DNA of 21,228 nt from Desulfobacterales bacterium (GTDB taxonomy: Bacteria > Desulfobacterota > Desulfobacteria > Desulfobacterales > C00003106). The stretch's first letter is position 1, and the number at the start of each line of letters is the position of its first letter. Positions 7,530 through 15,142 of the stretch are shown one piece after another. A program made the position numbers and the translations under genes. The stretch covers positions 1-21,228 of the forward strand of contig DAOVGD010000082.1 in assembly GCA_030672555.1 (NCBI GenBank), written 5' to 3'. Under the pieces are notes generated by a model, which was given only the letters and a program-made list of their open reading frames with translations, was not told where the DNA came from and ran no database searches.

Positions 7530-8318
7530 ATGGGTAAAATTCGAATTGGCGCCCTTGTTTCGGGCGGAGGCACCAATTTACAGGCGATCATTGATGCCTG
7601 CGAAGCAGGCCGCATAAACGGTCAGGTGGTCTTTGTGGGGTCAGACAACCCTGATGCCTACGGGCTTGAAAGGGGGAAAGAACACAACATTCCGACATTT
7701 GTTGTGGACTATAAGGAGATTGCACGCCGTTATGACGAAGGGTTAGAAGGTCTTGTTCCGGAAGACTTCAATTTAAATGAGATATTAAAAAAACAGACCC
7801 TGTTTTCCGGCTCTGAAGAGCCTGCCAAATTAACCCGATTTTTTAGTATAAGGGCTGCGGCAGAGGGGGCACTGATCCGTGAAATGAGCCCCTACCCCTT
7901 TGATCTCCTTGTGCTGGCAGGTTTTATGCGAACCCTTAGTCCGTATTTCATAGATAGAATAAATTCCACTCCCCTTGATCCACGTATTATGAACATTCAC
8001 CCTGCCCTTCTGCCGGCATTTCCCGGGACCGACGGATATGGTGACACGTATAGATATGGTTGTAAGGTGGGAGGATGTACAGTCCATTTTATCGATTATG
8101 GGGAAGATACCGGAGCGATTATAGGCCAAAAGGCGTTTGAGATTACCTCCGAAGACACAATAGAGACAATCAAAGAAAAAGGGCTTCGGCTGGAATGGGA
8201 ACTGTATGCAGACTGTGTTCGGCTCTTTGCTGAAGGGAAGCTCAAAGTGGTACGCAAGTTATACAATCTCAAAGGAGGTCGCAAGCTTCAGAGAACAGTG
8301 GCTGAGATAGTGTCGTAA
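7530..8318 (+). CDS. purN: Phosphoribosylglycinamide formyltransferase (GAR transformylase), long form
   Basis: PurN transfers a formyl group from 10-formyl-THF to GAR, the third step of purine synthesis, in the cytoplasm. SGGGTNLQAI (11-20) is the phosphate-binding start. The catalytic triad is visible as Asn155 and His157 (NIHP, 155-158) and Asp193 (GEDTGAIIGQ, 191-200). At 262 residues it is about 50 longer than the usual PurN. The excess is an insertion at about 68-115, charged and without a known motif, plus a basic C-terminal tail after about 238. The start has AAGGGG 6 nt upstream. It appears to lead a plus-strand run with pcm and the membrane protein gene. A paralogous formyltransferase is conceivable, but the triad is intact. 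Confidence 0.9.
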   Translation: MGKIRIGALVSGGGTNLQAIIDACEAGRINGQVVFVGSDNPDAYGLERGKEHNIPTFVVDYKEIARRYDEGLEGLVPEDFNLNEILKKQTLFSGSEEPAKLTRFFSIRAAAEGALIREMSPYPFDLLVLAGFMRTLSPYFIDRINSTPLDPRIMNIHPALLPAFPGTDGYGDTYRYGCKVGGCTVHFIDYGEDTGAIIGQKAFEITSEDTIETIKEKGLRLEWELYADCVRLFAEGKLKVVRKLYNLKGGRKLQRTVAEIVS

Positions 8319-8319
8319 T

Positions 8320-8423
8320 ATTTGTCATTTGTCATTTGTCATTTGTCATTTGTCATTAAAATGATAACCATCCTTTTTAACAATGGTCAATGAGAAATGT
8401 ACAATGAGAAATGATAAATGATA
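8320..8423. repeat. Head-to-head 7-bp tandem repeat, locus 2 (purN / pcm gap)
   Basis: The left arm, 8320-8357, is five exact copies of ATTTGTC plus ATT. After 24 bp the right arm, 8382-8423, carries six 7-bp units of the complementary kind: AATGGTC, AATGAGA, AATGTAC, AATGAGA, AATGATA, AATGATA. The left arm is perfect and the right arm degenerate, and the period is 7 in both. The repeat begins two bases after the purN stop and ends just before the pcm ribosome binding site. Confidence 0.9.
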
Positions 8424-8434
8424 ATGGAGGCCCA

Positions 8435-9076
8435 ATGGACTATAAGCTTGAGCGTGAACGGATGGTCGTCACCCAACTTGAGGCCAGGGGGATAACAGAC
8501 CAGAGGGTGCTGTCAGCAATGAGGAAGGTCCCCCGTCACTTCTTTGTTGGTGAGGCGCTTCAAGAGCAGGCATATGGCGATTTTCCTCTTCCAATCGGGC
8601 GCGACCAGACTATTTCACAACCATATATAGTGGCGGAAATGACACAGCTCTTAGAGCTTACGCCTGAGGATCAAGTCCTTGAAATAGGAACGGGGTCAGG
8701 TTATCAAACCGCCATACTGGCAGAGTTGGTCCACAAGGTATATACCATAGAACGAATTAGGGAACTCCTGATCGAGGCCAAAAAAAAATTGGATCGACTA
8801 AAATATCTTAATGTTGTTACAAGGTGTTCTGACGGCACCAATGGATGGCCGGAAGAAGGTCCATTTGACGGCATTATCGTCACAGCAGGCGCGCCGCATG
8901 TGCCGGAACCGCTAAAAGAACAATTAGCGATCGGAGGACGGTTAGTCATACCAGTCGGTGATGTATATTCTCAGGTACTAATGCAGATAACCCGAAAAAA
9001 AGACGGGTTTATCGAAAGAGCTGTGGGGGGGTGCCGCTTTGTAAAATTGATAGGAAACCATGGGTGGGGAAGATAG
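8435..9076 (+). CDS. pcm: Protein-L-isoaspartate O-methyltransferase
   Basis: Pcm methylates L-isoaspartyl residues that form when proteins age, starting their repair; it uses S-adenosylmethionine in the cytoplasm. At 213 residues it has the usual length. Motifs are TISQPYIVAEMT (59-70), the SAM-binding VLEIGTGSGYQTAIL (81-95), YTIER (103-107), and DGTNGWPEEGPFDGIIVTAG (133-152). The ATG at 8435 is chosen because GGAGG (8426-8430) sits 4 nt upstream; an in-frame ATG at 8411 would begin in the repeat array and bury this ribosome binding site. The next gene's GTG lies 6 nt after the stop, so the two are probably co-transcribed. Confidence 0.95.
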   Translation: MDYKLERERMVVTQLEARGITDQRVLSAMRKVPRHFFVGEALQEQAYGDFPLPIGRDQTISQPYIVAEMTQLLELTPEDQVLEIGTGSGYQTAILAELVHKVYTIERIRELLIEAKKKLDRLKYLNVVTRCSDGTNGWPEEGPFDGIIVTAGAPHVPEPLKEQLAIGGRLVIPVGDVYSQVLMQITRKKDGFIERAVGGCRFVKLIGNHGWGR

Positions 9077-9082
9077 GAACAA

Positions 9083-9670
9083 GTGAAATTTTTACGACGG
9101 TTATACGATTGGGTGCTTTATTGGGCTGAAACCCCTTATGGGACTCCGGCCCTGTTTTTATTAGCCTTTTGCGAGTCATCTTTTTTCCCTGTCCCACCTG
9201 ACATTTTACTTATAGCGCTTGCAGTGGCAATCCCAAAAAAATCTTTTCAGTATGCCCTGGTCTGTTCTATAGGATCGCTCTTGGGGGGTTGCTTGGGGTA
9301 TCTGATCGGATGGGAATTTATGGCGGCCATTGGAGACGCTATCATTAAATTGTACGGATTTGGCGAAAAATATTCTTACGTCCAAGATCTCTATGCCCGC
9401 TATGATGCATGGGTTATCGGGGTTGCAGGTTTTACCCCCATTCCTTATAAGGTCTTTACCATTGCCGCTGGCGCATTTAAAATAAATTTTATAATATTTT
9501 TTATCGCCTCTCTCATTTCCAGGTCGGCTCGTTTCTTTTTGATAGGAGGATTGATCTACAAGTTTGGCGCTCCTATCCAGCAATTTATTGATCGTTATTT
9601 TAACCCGCTGGCAATTGTGTTCACCCTGTTACTCATACTCGGGTTTGGAGTGATCGGATGGATTTTTTAG
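9083..9670 (+). CDS. yqaA: YqaA-type DedA/SNARE-associated family membrane protein
   Basis: This is a 195-residue integral inner-membrane protein of the VTT/DedA superfamily, YqaA branch. Members of the wider superfamily are linked to lipid flipping and membrane homeostasis; the substrate here is unknown. Conserved blocks are CESSFFPVPPDILLI (30-44), a glycine-rich helix around GSLLGGCLGYLIGWEF (64-79), the re-entrant GFTPIPYKVFTIAAGAF (116-132) and the basic SRSARFFLIGG (146-156). Hydrophobic segments lie at about 21-50, 57-80, 109-145 and 173-194. The start is GTG at 9083 with AGGA 4 nt upstream. The short selenoprotein-like gene begins 2 nt after the stop, so translational coupling is likely. 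Confidence 0.85.
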   Translation: MKFLRRLYDWVLYWAETPYGTPALFLLAFCESSFFPVPPDILLIALAVAIPKKSFQYALVCSIGSLLGGCLGYLIGWEFMAAIGDAIIKLYGFGEKYSYVQDLYARYDAWVIGVAGFTPIPYKVFTIAAGAFKINFIIFFIASLISRSARFFLIGGLIYKFGAPIQQFIDRYFNPLAIVFTLLLILGFGVIGWIF

Positions 9671-9672
9671 GT

Positions 9673-9819
9673 ATGGATCGATTTGTTATATGGTTCCCCA
9701 AGGCGCTGTTGCTCCTTCTGTTTCTCCTGTTACTTGTATACGGAATAGCCAACGGGGACATCAGCGACATCATACGCCGAGGAAGCATTCTTTGACTCGC
9801 CTGTATCGGCCTCAGGTGA
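9673..9819 (+). CDS. Probable selenoprotein: 48-residue CD1871A-like membrane protein with UxxC motif
   Basis: ATG 9673 opens a 40-codon frame ending at TGA 9793-9795. If that TGA is read as selenocysteine, the frame continues for seven codons (LACIGLR) to a second TGA at 9817-9819, giving one transmembrane helix (about 11-26) and a tail ending SIL-U-LACIGLR. From memory, the tiny CD1871A-type CxxC proteins end in a hydrophobic helix, a G-(D/E)-(I/V) segment and ICLxCIGI, so U41 falls on their first cysteine and Cys44 on their second. A SECIS-like hairpin follows the TGA directly. A GGATGG stretch about 12 nt upstream is a weak ribosome binding site; coupling to the preceding gene is likely. 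The function is unknown, presumably thiol/selenol redox chemistry at the membrane. The alternative is a plain 40-residue protein that lost its CxxC tail. Confidence 0.68.
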
Positions 9820-9830
9820 GGTCGGCAACA
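9802..9830 (+). promoter_or_regulatory. SECIS-like hairpin directly after the in-frame TGA
   Basis: CGGCCTC (9807-9813) pairs with GAGGTCG (9818-9824) over seven base pairs, one of them G-U, leaving the apical loop AGGU (9814-9817). TGT (9802-9804) can extend the stem with ACA (9828-9830) across a small internal loop. The loop begins 18 nt after the TGA and has G at its second position, both within the published rules for bacterial SECIS elements recognised by SelB. Confidence 0.6.
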
Positions 9831-10082
9831 GACACAGGTGACATTTTTTTGACGGTCTGCGACAAAACAACAAAAAAAACCTTTCAAAATACTCAATAGT
9901 AATGATGACTTCGTAAAAAATCCAAAATATCCCATCTACATTAAAGAACCTTCAAAGACTATCCGATTGTAAGACAAACATCAATTGTCGTTCTTATCAT
10001 TTGGTATGAGTATTGCAGCCTCTCCACCATACCATAAGTATGTAGCATCTTTACTAACCGTAGGGGGCCTAATCGTTTTAAT
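9820..10082 (+). other. Intergenic region upstream of the pilus ATPase gene
   Basis: These 263 bp hold no convincing gene. They contain the 3' half of the SECIS-like hairpin, A-rich runs near 9870, a 20-bp stretch at 9904-9923 resembling half of the palindromic element at 20689-20723, and a candidate sigma-54 promoter at 10002-10017. No intrinsic terminator with a clear T-tract is seen after the purN-pcm run. Confidence 0.5.
10002..10017 (+). promoter_or_regulatory. Sigma-54 promoter candidate for the pilus ATPase operon
   Basis: TGGTATGAGTATTGCA fits the -24/-12 pattern TGGCACG-N4-TTGCA with correct spacing between GG and GC. The -12 half is perfect; the -24 half has two C-to-T changes. Transcription would start near 10028, about 55 nt before the ATG. 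Sigma-54 control is common for type IV pilus genes, but no activator gene lies in the window. Confidence 0.45.
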
Positions 10083-12785
10083 ATGGAACAAAACGACAAC
10101 AAAACTCAAGCGCCTGACTCAAAGAATGCACCCGACAAGAAGCCCCCAGAGAAGAGAACCTCATTACGAATCGGTGAAATATTAGTTAAAGAAGGCTTCG
10201 TAAACAAGGAGGCAATCCAAAAGGCGCTTGCCATTCAACGGCAGGAAGAAGCGATACGCAAACTCCCCCTGGGCCAGATTCTTGTAAAAAACAAAGCATT
10301 ATCAGAATCCAACCTGGAGAGCATCCTCAACCATCCTGACCTCAAAAGGAATATAGGGACATTAGCGGTTGACAACGGTTTGATTACAAAAGACCAATTG
10401 GAAGTTTGCTTAAAAAACAAAAAACCGGCTCAACTTATCGGGGAGGTCCTTATTAAGGAGGGGCTACTTGACCCTGAAGACGTGGGAAAGCTGCTCAAGG
10501 AACAGATCAATGCTCCAAAGCTCGGGGAGCTGGCAGTCAAGCTAAAATTAATCAGCCAGAAGGACCTTGAGGTCGCTCTGAGAATTCAAAAATCCCGCCG
10601 CATATTAGGTGAAATTCTATGCGATTTAAACCTCGTCAATCCCGTTGATCTGAACTACGTGCTTAACAAGTATAATAAGCAGTTGGAACTCGGCGAGATT
10701 CTTTTAACGCTCGATTATATAAATAAACAACAGCTCAATACCGCCCGTCAGGAGCAGTCGTACAGCACAGACTCTCTGGGTAAGATACTGGTAAAGAAAA
10801 AGTTTATCACTTCGGAACAGCTCCAAATTGCTTTGTCTAAACAGTACAATGTCCCCTTTAAGGAGCTGACCGACTTCGTATACGGCGACTCAGCTAAAAA
10901 AACCCTATCCGCTATTGTCAGTCAAAAGTATGCTGAAAAAAATCTGGTTCTGCCGATTTCATTGGAGGGCAGCAAACTGACCTTGGCCCTATTTAAGCCA
11001 AATCTTCTGAATATCGTATACGACCTGAAGAACATGTACGGGCACTTAAGTGTATCGTGCATACTCATAACACAAAAAAAATTTGAAGAACTTTTTGAGA
11101 TACTCTACAGTAAGCGTCTTGGTCGCACCAGTTCAACGGCTCAGCAGGAAGAGGCAGAAGACGACGAAGATATCGACTTTATGGAGCTTAGTCTTGATGA
11201 AGAGATGGAAGGAAATGATTCAGAGGCGGCTGTTTATGGAGTAAAGGATATTGAAGCTGAAGAGCTGGTAAACTTTATCGTCAAATACGGCATTATCAAT
11301 AATGCAAGCGATATTCACATTGAGCAGGATCGGAAGGGAGTAAAGCTTCGTTATCGAATGGACGGTGTCCTGCGAGAATCGAACATAGGGTGGTTGAAGG
11401 AAAAAATTCAAGAAAAGGCCGGCGCTGTTATTTCCCGCATTAAGGTCATGTCAAACCTTGATATCGCAGAAAAACGCCTTCCTCAAGACGGTGTTTTCCG
11501 TATCAACTATTATGATAAAGGGGAAGACAAAAAGTTCGATCTTGATTTCCGGGTCGCTACCTGCCGTGGCATTACAGGAGAAAATGTAACAGTTCGAATC
11601 CTTGATTCCCGCAAGGCCAATGTCGGCCTTGCAAATTTAAACCATTCCCCTCACGTGCTGGACCCGTTTCAAACTATGCTTAAGAGCTCTGCGGGGATGA
11701 TCCTGGTGTCCGGCCCAACGGGAAGCGGGAAGTCGTCAACACTGTATGGCGCTCTGCAATACGTGTACGATCCAGGCATAAAAATTATAACCGCGGAAGA
11801 CCCCATCGAATATAGCTTCCCCGGTATCATGCAAACCCAGATCAACCCCAAGATCGGCCTCACCTTTTCAAGGCTCTTGCGCTCCTTCCTCAGGCTTGAC
11901 CCTGATGTGATACTCGTGGGTGAGATACGTGATGAGGAAACAGCAAAGATCGGCTTTGACGCCGCCCAAACAGGACACCTTCTGCTGAGCACTATCCATA
12001 CCAATGATGCTATAAGCGCCGTCCCACGGCTTCTTGATCTTGATGTAGAATACGGTCAAATATCATCCTGTCTCATGTGTGTTCTTGCCCAAAGACTGGT
12101 ACGGAGAATTTGTCCCTCCTGTATTAAGGAATATGTCCCCGGGGAAGATGAGTGGGGCATGGTTTTTAAGAGATATCCCGCCCATCTCACTTTTTATAAA
12201 GGACAGGGTTGTGATGCATGCAACTTTACAGGATATAAAGGACGTACTCTTCTTTCTGAGATCTTTGTCGTAAACAATGAAATTTCTCAGGCCCTGAATA
12301 GAGGGCTTGACGTGGACGGCATCACAAAGATGGCGATAGAAAGCGGTATGAAGACCATGCTCGAGGACGGTCTGTTAAAAATGAATGAGACAACATTATC
12401 AGAAATTATCAGGGTGATCCCCCACGAGATGATAAAAGAGTTCCGCTCAAGGGAGCAGGCGCAGGACGTGGCCGACTTTCTCGTTGAGAGCCTGTTGGAG
12501 GGTGGTGGAGGTTCTCCTAAGAAAGACGATGACGTATCACCTAAAAGCTTTCAGATATCCAACCCTGAGACAGAACGAGTGAAGCTGGATCTAATACAAC
12601 AAAAATATGAAAGTCTCAAGGCCAACTCCGGCCAGACCGATAGCACAGTAGACAGTTCTCTGTTCAAAGAATTCATTGCCGAAAACTTTTATAATATCTG
12701 TTCCCAATATAAATGTAAGACGGTAACTTTTAATATTGAAAACAATGCAGGAATTGTAGAGATTTTAGCTGTTCCCAACCCTTAA
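10083..12785 (+). CDS. pilB: PilB/GspE-type assembly ATPase with eight MshEN-like motifs
   Basis: This 900-residue hexameric ATPase of the type IV pilus/type II secretion extension class is far longer than the usual ~560. Residues 28-256 are eight tandem copies of a LGEIL-(V)-x3-LI-x4-L-x2-AL-x2-Q motif, their glycines at 31, 64, 92, 120, 148, 176, 204 and 233, a 28-residue period. They resemble the half-motifs of the c-di-GMP-binding MshEN (T2SSE_N) domain. An acidic linker (about 355-380) follows. The motor has Walker A GPTGSGKS (544-551), Asp box AEDPIEYSFPG (571-581), Walker B VILVGEIRDEET (609-620), His box GHLLLSTIHTND (631-642) and the zinc cysteines 677, 680, 710 and 713. Residues about 785-900 are a C-terminal extension I do not recognise. 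The ATG has only a distant G-run as ribosome binding site. Confidence 0.92.
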   Translation: MEQNDNKTQAPDSKNAPDKKPPEKRTSLRIGEILVKEGFVNKEAIQKALAIQRQEEAIRKLPLGQILVKNKALSESNLESILNHPDLKRNIGTLAVDNGLITKDQLEVCLKNKKPAQLIGEVLIKEGLLDPEDVGKLLKEQINAPKLGELAVKLKLISQKDLEVALRIQKSRRILGEILCDLNLVNPVDLNYVLNKYNKQLELGEILLTLDYINKQQLNTARQEQSYSTDSLGKILVKKKFITSEQLQIALSKQYNVPFKELTDFVYGDSAKKTLSAIVSQKYAEKNLVLPISLEGSKLTLALFKPNLLNIVYDLKNMYGHLSVSCILITQKKFEELFEILYSKRLGRTSSTAQQEEAEDDEDIDFMELSLDEEMEGNDSEAAVYGVKDIEAEELVNFIVKYGIINNASDIHIEQDRKGVKLRYRMDGVLRESNIGWLKEKIQEKAGAVISRIKVMSNLDIAEKRLPQDGVFRINYYDKGEDKKFDLDFRVATCRGITGENVTVRILDSRKANVGLANLNHSPHVLDPFQTMLKSSAGMILVSGPTGSGKSSTLYGALQYVYDPGIKIITAEDPIEYSFPGIMQTQINPKIGLTFSRLLRSFLRLDPDVILVGEIRDEETAKIGFDAAQTGHLLLSTIHTNDAISAVPRLLDLDVEYGQISSCLMCVLAQRLVRRICPSCIKEYVPGEDEWGMVFKRYPAHLTFYKGQGCDACNFTGYKGRTLLSEIFVVNNEISQALNRGLDVDGITKMAIESGMKTMLEDGLLKMNETTLSEIIRVIPHEMIKEFRSREQAQDVADFLVESLLEGGGGSPKKDDDVSPKSFQISNPETERVKLDLIQQKYESLKANSGQTDSTVDSSLFKEFIAENFYNICSQYKCKTVTFNIENNAGIVEILAVPNP

Positions 12786-12787
12786 TT

Positions 12788-12867
12788 GGTTGAGTGGTCG
12801 AGTTGTTGAGTAGTCGAGTCGTAAACCACTCAACCACTTGACCATTTGACCATTTGACTACTTGACC
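12788..12867. repeat. Head-to-head 8-bp tandem repeat, locus 3 (pilB / minD-like gap)
   Basis: The left arm is four 8-bp units (GGTTGAGT, GGTCGAGT, TGTTGAGT, AGTCGAGT; 12788-12819). The right arm is five 8-bp units of the complementary kind (ACTCAACC, ACTTGACC, ATTTGACC, ATTTGACT, ACTTGACC; 12828-12867). GGTTGAGT is the exact complement of ACTCAACC. The array starts two bases after the pilB stop and ends 13 bp before the next ATG, where no Shine-Dalgarno sequence is present. Confidence 0.88.
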
Positions 12868-12880
12868 ATCAGACAACGTT

Positions 12881-14098
12881 ATGACTAGAACAATTACTAT
12901 CACGAGTGGAAAAGGAGGCGTCGGGAAAACAAACATCAGCGTCAACCTGGCTCTACACTTGGCGACATTAGGTCACCGGACATGCCTGTTTGACGCAGAC
13001 CTGGGATTAGCCAATATCAACATCCTCTTCGGGCTAAATCCCGAGTACGACCTGGAAGATGTAATTCTCAATCGCCGCACCCTCCAAGATATTATTATAC
13101 GAGATTACAAAGGGATCGATATCATTCCCGGTAGCTCAGGAACAGAAAAGATGGCCAACCTTGAAGATGACCAAGTGGACCATCTGATCCGGTCTTTTTC
13201 TGAACTCGACGGATATGACTTTTTGCTTTTTGATACTTCAGCAGGCATTTCAAGAAACGTTATCGCCTTTTGCTTGGCTTCTTCAGAAGTAGTACTGATC
13301 ATAACCCCTGAACCTACCTCGCTGACCGATGCTTATGCACTATTAAAGATACTGTCCCTGAACGGGTTCAAGGGGACGGCAAAGATTGTGGTGAATCAGT
13401 GCAAAAGCATCCCAATTGCCAAGTTTGTCTATAATAAGTTTAAAGAGACAGTGCGAAAATATCTTCCCCTAAACGTCATGCCGCTCGGCATTGTTGTGCA
13501 TGATAAAAAAGTGGTGGAGGCTGTCACAACACAACAGGCACTGGTATTGCTCTATCCTGAATCGAATGCTTCCAAGTGCATTAAAAACATTACGAAACAT
13601 CTCTTGGAAAACAAGCCGAAGGATTTGGAAGCTTCCGGCATGGCATCATTCTGGACACGGTGTCTCCAGCTAATAAAAAGCCCTTTGAACTTAACCGGAT
13701 CCAAAAAAAAGGAACCAGGGACAGTGCTTGAACCCTCCAACCAAGACATGCAGAAAAGTCCATCTCAAGCTGCTGCAGAGGAGTCTGTGCCGCCACAGGC
13801 CCCTGAAAAAGTGGAACCAACTGCTGTAACATCCGATCCTGCCGGGCATGGCAGTACGTCAAATATGGAACAGGGTGTTTATCTTTTGATGAACAAAGTT
13901 ATTGGCAGTATCGAATCCGTTTCTCAAGAGCTTCAACTTATGAGAAAAGCTATTGAGGACGGAGGTGATAATGGACTTGGTATGAACAAATCATCTTATA
14001 ACAGACAAAGCACTCTACATCCTAATGCAATAATTTTAGACTTTGACGCTTATCTGAAACAAAGTGGCATAAATATAGATGCAAAAAGCGATGAATAA
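12881..14098 (+). CDS. MinD/FlhG-type P-loop ATPase with long C-terminal extension
   Basis: This is a 405-residue ATPase of the MinD/ParA group, closest in look to FlhG/YlxH proteins that set the number or position of polar structures. The deviant Walker A is KGGVGKT (11-17); switch residues lie in LFDADLGLANINILFGL (36-52); Walker B is LLFDTSAGI (115-123). The ATPase part ends near residue 240. A further ~160 residues comprise a hydrophobic patch (about 252-266), a Pro/Ala/Ser-rich linker (about 270-325), a probable coiled coil (about 328-360) and a conserved-looking tail. Lying between the pilus ATPase and HDOD genes, it probably positions the pilus machine. The start is ATG 12881 with no Shine-Dalgarno sequence. 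The 3' end overlaps the next gene by 20 nt. Confidence 0.88.
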   Translation: MTRTITITSGKGGVGKTNISVNLALHLATLGHRTCLFDADLGLANINILFGLNPEYDLEDVILNRRTLQDIIIRDYKGIDIIPGSSGTEKMANLEDDQVDHLIRSFSELDGYDFLLFDTSAGISRNVIAFCLASSEVVLIITPEPTSLTDAYALLKILSLNGFKGTAKIVVNQCKSIPIAKFVYNKFKETVRKYLPLNVMPLGIVVHDKKVVEAVTTQQALVLLYPESNASKCIKNITKHLLENKPKDLEASGMASFWTRCLQLIKSPLNLTGSKKKEPGTVLEPSNQDMQKSPSQAAAEESVPPQAPEKVEPTAVTSDPAGHGSTSNMEQGVYLLMNKVIGSIESVSQELQLMRKAIEDGGDNGLGMNKSSYNRQSTLHPNAIILDFDAYLKQSGINIDAKSDE

Positions 14099-14984
14099 GA
14101 ATAAGCCTAATACGGACAAGTTAATAAAAACAATCGAACAGATCCCGACGATTCCGATTATTGCCAACAAAATCATGGGACTCATCGGGAATGAAGATAC
14201 CTCTTTTAAAAAGCTTGTAGCACTTATCGAAACAGACCAGGCATTAGCCATTAAACTATTAAAAGTTGCAAATTCGGCTTTTTACGGGCTCTTGAGTAAG
14301 GTAAGCTCCCTTGAACACGCGTTAGTTGTATTGGGTACTAAAGAAGTAAAATCTATTGTACTCGGTTTTTCCGTCCACAATTTCTTTTCCCACAATGGCA
14401 ATGATACCTTTGACCGCACACAATTCTGGAAACATTCTATTATATGCAGCCAAGTTGCCAAGCTATTGGGGAGACGTTTCCGTGTTCGAAATGACGAAAC
14501 CCTCTTTCTTGCGGGCCTTATCCACGATATGGGCAAGGTTGTTATTGATCAATACTTTCACGAAGAATTCTTGCAAATTATCGACCTTGTCGATACCGGC
14601 GATATCTCCTTTAGCAAAGCCGAAAAAAAGATCCTCGGGACAACCCACTATCAGATCGCGGCAAAACTCCTTAAACAGTGGCAATTCCCTCAAAAGGTTA
14701 TCATGGAAGTCTTGTATCACCATGCGCCATGGTATGACAAAAACTATGAAATGAGCTCTATCATTATATACCTTGCAAATATTTTAACAAAATTAACCGG
14801 GTACCCATGCCATCCAAACGAAAACCAGATCGACCTTCATAAATTTGTGAATTCAACAGAGTTCGATTTCGTCATCAAAAGTGGTTTCGACATCGATTAC
14901 GAAACAATGAAAAATCTGATAAATCACATCCAGGAGTTTATATTCCAGGAAGCCGACAACATCATGCGCGTCTTCGAAGAATAA
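14079..14984 (+). CDS. HDOD-domain protein
   Basis: This is a 301-residue HDOD protein, a relative of HD-domain phosphohydrolases that usually acts in signalling and often lacks enzyme activity. The HDOD core spans about 14-215: QIPTIPIIANKIM (21-33), LLKVANSAFYG (60-70), HALVVLGTKEVKSIVLG (80-96), an HD pair in LIHDMGKVVI (147-156, His149-Asp150), and HYQIAAKLLKQW later. The remaining C-terminus is helical with no named domain. HDOD proteins occur next to c-di-GMP and pilus/flagellar genes, which fits the neighbours. It overlaps the 3' end of the MinD-like gene; a second in-frame ATG at 14091 is equally possible because neither start has a clear ribosome binding site. The overlap implies coupled translation. 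Confidence 0.85.
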   Translation: MQKAMNKNKPNTDKLIKTIEQIPTIPIIANKIMGLIGNEDTSFKKLVALIETDQALAIKLLKVANSAFYGLLSKVSSLEHALVVLGTKEVKSIVLGFSVHNFFSHNGNDTFDRTQFWKHSIICSQVAKLLGRRFRVRNDETLFLAGLIHDMGKVVIDQYFHEEFLQIIDLVDTGDISFSKAEKKILGTTHYQIAAKLLKQWQFPQKVIMEVLYHHAPWYDKNYEMSSIIIYLANILTKLTGYPCHPNENQIDLHKFVNSTEFDFVIKSGFDIDYETMKNLINHIQEFIFQEADNIMRVFEE

Positions 14985-15142
14985 TCCGACCGGTCTGTCC
15001 CACCATATAAATTGAGACCTTTGAAAAACTGCCATTTGAAATTTCACATTCCATATGATAGAAATGGTACATAAGCATTACAAATCACTCTTACCCCCTT
15101 ATCCAAGCTTTTGGAACGCCTGAAAAACAGGAAGTGGAAAGA

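Noticed and set aside
9690..9899. 69-codon plus-strand frame overlapping the putative selenoprotein in another phase.
   Set aside because: The product is compositionally unlike a protein, has no ribosome binding site and conflicts with the better supported membrane mini-protein frame.
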